15,021 nucleotides of DNA, taken from the NCBI RefSeq assembly GCF_020216685.1, contig NZ_JAIWNS010000012.1:1-15021 (forward strand), given 5' to 3'. This stretch comes from Methanospirillum hungatei (GTDB taxonomy: Archaea > Halobacteriota > Methanomicrobia > Methanomicrobiales > Methanospirillaceae). The position numbers and the translations under genes are program-made. Of the stretch, positions 14,887 to 15,021 are shown one piece after another (positions within the stretch are counted from its first letter, which is position 1; the number at the start of each line of letters is the position of its first letter). The notes under the pieces are model-generated. The model did not search any database. It saw only the letters and a program-made list of their open reading frames with translations, and was not told the DNA's origin.

Positions 14887-15021
14887 GAAGGCACGGATAG
14901 AAGAAGACAAAGTCCTGCTGGGGTCAGAGGGATATGCCCTTTATGAGCAGAGCGGATTTGGCAGACCACAAAAGGACGGGCTTCGGCTCTCTCCGGTAGA
15001 AGCACTCTATCTCGTGTACCG
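14885..15021 (+). CDS. endA: tRNA-splicing endonuclease EndA (partial, N-terminus only)
   Basis: The first 45 codons are visible before the window ends. The sequence (VKARIEEDKVLLGSEGYALYEQSGFGRP…LRLSPVEALYLVY) matches the N-terminal domain of archaeal tRNA intron endonucleases, including the LSPVEALYLV helix. The enzyme cuts introns from tRNA and rRNA precursors at bulge-helix-bulge sites. The catalytic Tyr/His/Lys domain lies outside the window, so subunit type cannot be judged. GTG at 14885 is the start: an in-frame TAA stands at 14879-14881, and no other start codon fits. The ribosome binding site is weak (AAGG overlapping the start region). The gene appears to be monocistronic, with its own TATA box. 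Confidence 0.82.
   Translation, partial: MKARIEEDKVLLGSEGYALYEQSGFGRPQKDGLRLSPVEALYLVY

Noticed and set aside
1..15021. Mobile elements, CRISPR arrays, tRNA or rRNA genes
   Set aside because: I saw no transposase, terminal repeats, regularly spaced repeats or structural RNA pattern by reading; base composition looks even apart from the AT-rich opuAA promoter.

Overview
The window looks like a chromosomal stretch from a methanogenic euryarchaeon, most likely of the Methanomicrobiales (Methanospirillum-like). The grounds are archaeal TATA-type promoters, GGAGGTGA-type ribosome binding sites mixed with apparently leaderless starts, an archaeal tRNA-splicing endonuclease entering at the right edge, a small siroheme sulfite-reductase-like protein of a kind common in methanogens, and a helix-turn-helix protein with several PAS domains and no kinase. 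No methanogenesis gene lies in the window, so the assignment is an inference.

Left part (1-3800, all on the minus strand). Reading leftward: a duplicated polytopic membrane protein (2525-3799); an exported thioredoxin-fold protein with a CGGC active site (1900-2364), with its own promoter, a candidate operator and a terminator; a DUF389 membrane protein (788-1798) running into a stand-alone nitrite/sulfite-reductase-like hemoprotein (51-734); and the first codons of another gene at the left edge. A 535-base gap (3800-4334) separates this block from the next.

Central part (4335-12555): a salt and osmolyte island. A plus-strand operon encodes a complete glycine betaine ABC transporter of the OpuA type (ATPase with CBS pair, permease, lipoprotein receptor). 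It is preceded by a leader that can form a large bulged hairpin next to the start codon. Next comes a two-gene unit of a degenerate P-loop ATPase with a C-terminal winged helix, translationally coupled to an MscS channel. A Kup potassium transporter with a probably leaderless transcript follows. Convergent to kup, with 2 bases between the stop codons, is a KamA-family radical SAM aminomutase. Its residue at the lysine-specificity position is Arg rather than Asp, so its substrate may be an acidic amino acid such as glutamate (beta-glutamate is a known methanogen osmolyte). Together these genes would cover betaine uptake, emergency solute release, potassium uptake and possibly beta-amino-acid osmolyte synthesis.

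Right part (12556-15021). The aminomutase gene is divergent from a 623-residue HTH protein with four PAS domains. The shared promoter region holds a 9-base perfect inverted repeat made of two opposed TATA-like elements. The window ends in the start of endA, whose leader can form two hairpins, one covering the start codon.

The most interesting points are the substituted aminomutase inside an osmoadaptation cluster, the pseudo-ATPase/MscS pair, the opuAA leader structure and the internally duplicated membrane protein. I saw no mobile element, CRISPR array, tRNA or rRNA.
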